Below are positions 59,912-64,000 of a DNA stretch of 64,000 nt, in pieces. The notes beneath the pieces are model-generated. The model did not search any database and was not told where the DNA came from. It saw nothing but the letters and a program-made list of their open reading frames with translations. The stretch comes from Deltaproteobacteria bacterium. Its GTDB lineage: Bacteria > Desulfobacterota > Syntrophobacteria > Syntrophobacterales > Syntrophobacteraceae. Every line of letters begins with the position of its first letter. Positions within the stretch are counted from its first letter, which is position 1. Location of the stretch: positions 1-64,000 of the forward strand of contig JAJXYD010000045.1 of NCBI GenBank assembly GCA_021780695.1, written 5' to 3'. A program made the translations under genes and the position numbers.

Positions 59912-60712
59912 TCATGCCTTTACCGGCAAGGTCATTGCAAATACTTTTCGCGCATTATCGGTTGTGCAAGCTGCAACTTTTTCAAGGGGCTCTCTACGGC
60001 ATTGGGCAATTTTTGTTGCCGTATGAACGACAAAGGCCGGTTCATTTGTTTTTCCCCGAAAGGGAACAGGGGCAAGATAAGGACAATCGGTCTCAAGGAG
60101 CAACCTGTCTAGCGGTGCACGCCTTGCGACCTCTTGCAAAGACTCGGCTTTATTAAATGTCACCACTCCAGGAATAGATAGATAAAATCCCATATCCAGA
60201 CACCTTCTGGCAATGGCCCAGTCACCCGAAAAACAATGCATGACAGAAGGGGGCAGTGAGAGCGCAAACTCGGAAACCAGGGGGAAAAAATCGTCCCAGG
60301 CGTTTCGGATGTGAAACACCACCGGCTTTGCGATCTTAACAGCCAATTGCATCTGATGATGGAAACACTCCTTTTGAACTGCACGTGGCTGCGTTTCGTG
60401 ATAGTAGTCAAGCCCGATTTCGCCAAGAGCGACAACTTTATCGGCTGTTGCGATTTTTTCCAAGGCCTCGAGCTCTTGGGAGTTCAATAGAAACGAGGCT
60501 TGCGGGTGGATGCCGGCGGCCGCATAAATGTTTTCGTTGCTTTGGGCTATCTGGGCAGCCTTGCGGCTTGTCTCGATATCGATGCCTATGGTTACGATTT
60601 GGATTACTCCGGCCTGAAAAGCCCTATCTATGACCGTTGGCAACCGGTCTGCAAATTCGGGAAAATCCAGGTGGGCGTGGGTATCGATCAATTGAGGCAA
60701 TATAGAAGACAT
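59912..60712 (-). CDS. tatD: TatD-family DNase
   Basis: A 266-aa TIM-barrel metal-dependent hydrolase of the TatD/YcfH/YjjV type. Metal ligands appear as IDTHAHLDF (N-terminus), GEIGLDYY (Glu), FHIRNAWDD (His), HCFSGD (His) and LLETDCPYLAP (final Asp). Members are 3'-5' DNases or D-aminoacyl-tRNA deacylases. ATG 60710-60712 has AAAGG 6 nt upstream. Confidence 0.93.
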   Translation of the reverse strand: MSSILPQLIDTHAHLDFPEFADRLPTVIDRAFQAGVIQIVTIGIDIETSRKAAQIAQSNENIYAAAGIHPQASFLLNSQELEALEKIATADKVVALGEIGLDYYHETQPRAVQKECFHHQMQLAVKIAKPVVFHIRNAWDDFFPLVSEFALSLPPSVMHCFSGDWAIARRCLDMGFYLSIPGVVTFNKAESLQEVARRAPLDRLLLETDCPYLAPVPFRGKTNEPAFVVHTATKIAQCRREPLEKVAACTTDNARKVFAMTLPVKA

Positions 60713-60853
60713 AACAAACCTTTGTATCAATAAAGAGCCGAAACGATCTTTGCCAGGTTTTTTCTTGCTGTCCGCAGGATAGGAACCTATAATGGACCTT
60801 TGTTTGCATACGCCACAGCACTATTAAATAACCGGTTTGTGAGGCAAATCGAT

Positions 60854-61513
60854 ATGAGAAAATTTTCATTTATTTTAGCGTTGGCGGCCGCAGGTTTTAT
60901 TATGGGGCCAGGGGGCGCGGCGCGAGCCGCAAAAATCTATACGACCAACACGGATCCGATTCCCCTGCGGGCTTCGCCATCGGAGAGGGGCAAACCCCGC
61001 GCGATGATTCCCCCCGCTTCCACGGTCCAACTTGTAAACGAGCACGCATTCACGCGAGTTCTCTACGCTACGCCTGAGGGCAAAACAAAAACGGGGTGGT
61101 TCCCCCTGAAGTTCCTTAGCGCCGTTCCGGTCGATGACTCAGCTACCAAGGAACTGAGCGCGGAAAACGAGGCGCTCAAAGCCCAAGTGGCGCAACTCCA
61201 AAACGATGGTTCCCAGCTGACGCAAAAAGAAAAAGATCAGAGCGACAAACTGGCGACGCTAAACGGGGCCTACGAACAGCTCAAAAAAGGATCGACCGAT
61301 TATCTCAAGCTAAAGACCGACTATGAGGCTACCAAAGCCGCTCTTGACAAAGCAAGGGACAACATTCAGGCCCTGGCCCGGAAAAATCAGGAACTCAAAC
61401 TCTCCTACGACATCCAGTATTTTCTGGCAGGTGGACTCGTTCTGCTCGTTGGCTGGATTCTGGGCCGGAGTTCAGCAAAGTCGCGCAAAAGAAGACAAAC
61501 CTTTTTCCTATGA
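60854..61513 (+). CDS. SH3-domain membrane-anchored protein (TIGR04211 type)
   Basis: A 219-aa envelope protein. A signal peptide (about 1-25) precedes a bacterial SH3 domain (about 27-95, with DPIPLRASPSERGK and GWFPLKFL), a coiled coil (about 100-185) and a C-terminal transmembrane helix (about 190-208) with a basic tail. This is the layout of the SH3/anchor family (YgiM-like), function unknown. ATG 60854 has GAGG upstream. Its end overlaps the convergent flavoprotein gene by 6 bp. Confidence 0.85.
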   Translation: MRKFSFILALAAAGFIMGPGGAARAAKIYTTNTDPIPLRASPSERGKPRAMIPPASTVQLVNEHAFTRVLYATPEGKTKTGWFPLKFLSAVPVDDSATKELSAENEALKAQVAQLQNDGSQLTQKEKDQSDKLATLNGAYEQLKKGSTDYLKLKTDYEATKAALDKARDNIQALARKNQELKLSYDIQYFLAGGLVLLVGWILGRSSAKSRKRRQTFFL

Positions 61514-62599
61514 TGCCTCGGTTTGTGCCTTGGCCTTATCGTATTCTTCTTCCAGAGTATGCATAAGATCGCGCACCGACAAAATCTTGTCTACACGATA
61601 GGCGTTTTGGCCCGCAAAAGCAAATCCGGCTTTGAGTTTACCCTTCTTAGCGTTTGCCAGCGCCATGGCTATGCAGTAGGGGCTGTCGGAACAGTTACAC
61701 GAACTGATGCAGTGATAAGGGCATTTGAAGGGTTTTTTAAGTCCCTTTTGGATGCTGTCGATAAAGTCGTTTTTAATCGCCCTGCCGGGCAGTCCCACGG
61801 GGCTTTCTATGATTACCAGGTCTTCCTCCCGGGCATTTACATAGGTCTTTTTAAATTCGTCGTCGGCATCGCACTCGTCAGTGGCAACAAAGCGGGTCCC
61901 CATCTGGACTCCGGCCGCCCCAAGCTTCATGATCTCCAGGATGTCGGCCCCGGTATAGATGCCACCGGCGGCTATCACGGGGATTTTGACCCCTTTTTCC
62001 CTCTCAAATTGGGAGATTACCGCCACGACTTCGGGTATGATCTTTTGAAGAGAAAAATTCGGATCGTCCAGTTGTTCGGTGGTAAAGCCCAGATGACCGC
62101 CGGCCAGGGGCCCTTCGACTACAAAGGCGTCGGGGAGCATATTGTAGCGCGTCAGCCACCTTTTGCAGATAATACGCGCGGCCTTGGCCGAAGAGACGAT
62201 GGGAACCAGCTTGGTCCTGGCCCCTTCCTTGAGGTATGTCGGCAAATCCAGCGGAAGCCCCGCACCCGAGAGGATAACATCGACTCCCTCGGAAATCGAA
62301 GTCTTGACCATATCGGCAAAATTTGTCAGGGCAACCATTATATTGACCCCTAAAATGCCTTTGGTGGCCTCCTTGGCTTTTCTGATCTCATCGCGCAAAA
62401 TCTTGACGCTTGCTTCCAGGTAGCCAACTTCCTTATCGTCGCAGAAAACGCCGAGGGCGGCAGTGGCTATAACGCCGATCCCACCCTGGTCGGCCACCGC
62501 CGCAGCCAGACCGGAAAGAGAAATACCTATTCCCATACCGCCCTGAATGATGGGAACTCTGGCTACCAGATCACCAATTTTGAGACTGGGGAAAGTCAA
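61508..62599 (-). CDS. Nitronate monooxygenase-like flavoprotein
   Basis: A 363-aa FMN TIM-barrel enzyme of the NMO/2-nitropropane dioxygenase family. Landmarks are PIIQGGMGIGISLSGLA at the start, VEGPLAGGHLGF, PVIAAGGIYTGADI and AAGVQMGTRFVATDECDAD. A C-terminal Cys-rich element, CPYHCISSCNCSDSPYC, is common in anaerobe homologues and may bind a metal or cluster. In such bacteria the substrate is unknown; FabK-like enoyl reductases are relatives. I start at TTG 62597-62599 (GGAG 6 nt upstream); the frame is open to a TTG at 62668 without ribosome-binding site. Confidence 0.85.
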   Translation of the reverse strand: MTFPSLKIGDLVARVPIIQGGMGIGISLSGLAAAVADQGGIGVIATAALGVFCDDKEVGYLEASVKILRDEIRKAKEATKGILGVNIMVALTNFADMVKTSISEGVDVILSGAGLPLDLPTYLKEGARTKLVPIVSSAKAARIICKRWLTRYNMLPDAFVVEGPLAGGHLGFTTEQLDDPNFSLQKIIPEVVAVISQFEREKGVKIPVIAAGGIYTGADILEIMKLGAAGVQMGTRFVATDECDADDEFKKTYVNAREEDLVIIESPVGLPGRAIKNDFIDSIQKGLKKPFKCPYHCISSCNCSDSPYCIAMALANAKKGKLKAGFAFAGQNAYRVDKILSVRDLMHTLEEEYDKAKAQTEAS

Positions 62600-62773
62600 A
62601 AATATCTCCAATTCTTTTTCGGATTTTTTATTCCCGGCATGTATCGCAAAATTTTTCACATTAGGCAAGCATAATAAATCAGCGCGGTTTTTAAGGGCAG
62701 GACCTGCCCAAAATCAAAAAACCTTCCACTTAGGGGGCTCAGGGAGTCCTCATCCCTCCCTATAGAGCCTCGA

Positions 62774-64000
62774 TCAACTCTTTTTTAAAACCACCACGGT
62801 GATTTCCCCCGTGGAGTTAAACCTCACGGGAACTCCGGAAACCCCTACGCCCGCACTTGTATACCCGGGCATGCCCTTATAGTTCCACTTACCCCGACAT
62901 AGCGCCCGAGGGGCCTTGCTATGGGTAAATACGGGGCCGATCCCGGGCAACAGTATCTGACCGGCGTGGGTATGACCGCACAAAAAAAGATTTGGCCTGT
63001 ATTCGAGGGCTTCCCTATAGACCTCGTTGGAATGGGAAACCAAGATGGTAAAGGTATCGGAGGTCAAGCCTTGGAAGGCGCTCTTAAGGTCCTGGGCCTT
63101 AAAATAGTGGCAGTCGTCCGTACCCACGAGCCAGAGGCGCTCGCCGTTTTTTTCGACAGGCAAAGCCCCGTTGACCAGAAAATTCACCCCCAGCTCCTTA
63201 AGGGGCTCAACGATTTCCGGGCAATCGTGATTTCCAAGCACACCCAGAATACCGTCCTTTACCTGGATCTCGGGCAACAGGAGGCGCATCTGCTCAAGAG
63301 CGGGAGTAAAGGTGCCGTAGGTCTCCATTCTCAGGTCGCCTCCCAGGATGCAAAGGTCGGCGGGAGTCCTGCGAATTATGTCAATGGCCCTTTGAGTGAG
63401 CCCCGGCAGGCCGTCGAGATGCAGGTCCGAGATAAAGAGGATCTTGTAGCCGTCAAAAGCGGCAGGCAGGTCTTTAAAAGCAAATAAAACCTCTTTTTTT
63501 TCAACAACCAGGGCATTTCGCTGGCCGCGCTCGTATATGCCGACAGCCTTGAGAACGGATTTCATGAAAACATGGTAATAAACGGCATCCTCAAAATTCA
63601 AAATATGACTAAAAGGCCTGGCCGTTACTTTGCACGAGACCAATTCCCGAACCCTTGTGAGAGCTCTTAGCTTCCGTGGGTAGTTTTCGAAGGGTTTGCT
63701 GAGGATAACCTTGTACATGAAAACGGAGCCAAGGCAGGCACCGATACCGAAAATGACGCCAAACAAAAAGACGTATGGGAAGGAGAGGCTATAGAAGGGG
63801 GCAATTATGCAAAAGGGAGCCAACCCCTCGGGAACCTGATCGAGTCCCGGAACCGTATCGCCGCTTGAAAAAGAAAGGCGTCTTTTGAGAAAGCTCGAAA
63901 AAAGATCTCCAAGCATACTCAAAAAGCCGGCGCCAAGACCAAGCCAGAAAGGAAAGCCTAAAATCCGGCCAAGAGAGCCCGCCACGATTATGCCCGCGAG
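62774..64000 (-). CDS. CarS-like/metallophosphoesterase fusion, 5' end outside window
   Basis: At least 409 codons; the frame stays open to the window edge, so the start is missing. The visible N-terminal part has the CDP-archaeol synthase (CarS/DUF46) signature: GDLFSSFLKRR, then SGDTVPGLDQVPEG, with helices on both sides. A linker leads to a calcineurin-like metallophosphoesterase with FISDLHLDG, LGGDLRME, LGNHDCPE, VSHSNE and CGHTHAGQ, all metal ligands present. CarS-like proteins activate lipids with CTP; the phosphatase half resembles YkuE/LpxH. A membrane-lipid enzyme with two activities is inferred. Some 70-100 more N-terminal residues are expected. Confidence 0.8.
   Translation of the reverse strand, partial: LAGIIVAGSLGRILGFPFWLGLGAGFLSMLGDLFSSFLKRRLSFSSGDTVPGLDQVPEGLAPFCIIAPFYSLSFPYVFLFGVIFGIGACLGSVFMYKVILSKPFENYPRKLRALTRVRELVSCKVTARPFSHILNFEDAVYYHVFMKSVLKAVGIYERGQRNALVVEKKEVLFAFKDLPAAFDGYKILFISDLHLDGLPGLTQRAIDIIRRTPADLCILGGDLRMETYGTFTPALEQMRLLLPEIQVKDGILGVLGNHDCPEIVEPLKELGVNFLVNGALPVEKNGERLWLVGTDDCHYFKAQDLKSAFQGLTSDTFTILVSHSNEVYREALEYRPNLFLCGHTHAGQILLPGIGPVFTHSKAPRALCRGKWNYKGMPGYTSAGVGVSGVPVRFNSTGEITVVVLKKS

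Noticed and set aside
1..64000. CRISPR arrays, tRNA or rRNA genes, insertion sequences and prophage genes
   Set aside because: I looked for regular spaced repeats, tRNA cloverleaf-like G+C blocks in gaps, transposase or integrase motifs and phage structural genes, and found none I could support.

Overview
The window reads as a chromosomal segment of an anaerobic deltaproteobacterium (Desulfobacterota; a Syntrophobacter/Desulfomonile-like sulfate reducer or syntroph is my best guess). The grounds are moderate-to-high G+C with few long gaps, a fused LutB-LutA lactate-oxidation protein beside a lactate permease, an archaeal-type split glutamate synthase, multihaem c-type cytochromes, a MucR-type regulator, DUF4911 and an SH3/anchor protein. 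Genus assignment is inference. I see no rRNA, tRNA, CRISPR array, insertion sequence or prophage.

Layout. (1) 1-2258: a GTCCCCTA-rich repeat tract and prfC. (2) 2259-17116: thirteen genes, all on the minus strand, forming a nitrate-to-ammonium island. In transcription order they are: a hydrogenase-type maturation protease, a cupin, hybrid cluster protein (Hcp), a divergent Nramp transporter, a NapC/NrfH-type tetrahaem cytochrome, an octahaem hydroxylamine-oxidoreductase-like cytochrome, narGHJI, a TDT/SLAC1-type channel and an outer-membrane barrel. No nrfA, nirK, nirS, nor or narK is present. (3) 17524-24739: an MFS exporter, a secreted FN3 protein, DUF4911, a FlgT-like protein, pgsA and a sulfotransferase-like protein. 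The FN3 protein and the sulfotransferase share a Trp/Tyr-rich C-terminal module. (4) 25055-31943: lactate utilisation (GntR regulator, two operators flanking a promoter, permease, LutC, LutB-LutA fusion), then YbaK and a DUF523-DUF1722 protein. (5) 32069-37272: three-gene glutamate synthase. (6) 37597-46903: mixed genes, including a DHH-CBS protein, an acyl-CoA dehydrogenase, a membrane J-domain protein with three C-terminal repeats, csrA-fliW and several small or secreted proteins. (7) 47245-53170: dnaK, cbpA-type dnaJ and clpB with a degenerate CIRCE element. (8) 53493-57947: an operon for a secreted caspase-like/FGE-like fusion, a DUF4384 protein and a CHASE2 adenylate cyclase. (9) 58298-64000: PAP2 phosphatase, MucR, TatD, an SH3 protein, a nitronate monooxygenase-like flavoprotein, and a CarS-like/metallophosphoesterase fusion cut by the window edge.

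How the parts fit. NarGHI would reduce nitrate to nitrite. The tetrahaem/octahaem pair could pass quinol electrons to nitrite in the periplasm, giving hydroxylamine or ammonium, and Hcp could reduce hydroxylamine in the cytoplasm. This is the gene logic of the 'reverse HURM' pathway proposed for Nautilia. Ammonium could be assimilated by the glutamate synthase, and lactate could supply electrons. The gene contents are read from sequence; the pathway is inferred. The nitrate island, the shared W/Y module and the caspase-cyclase operon deserve the closest look.
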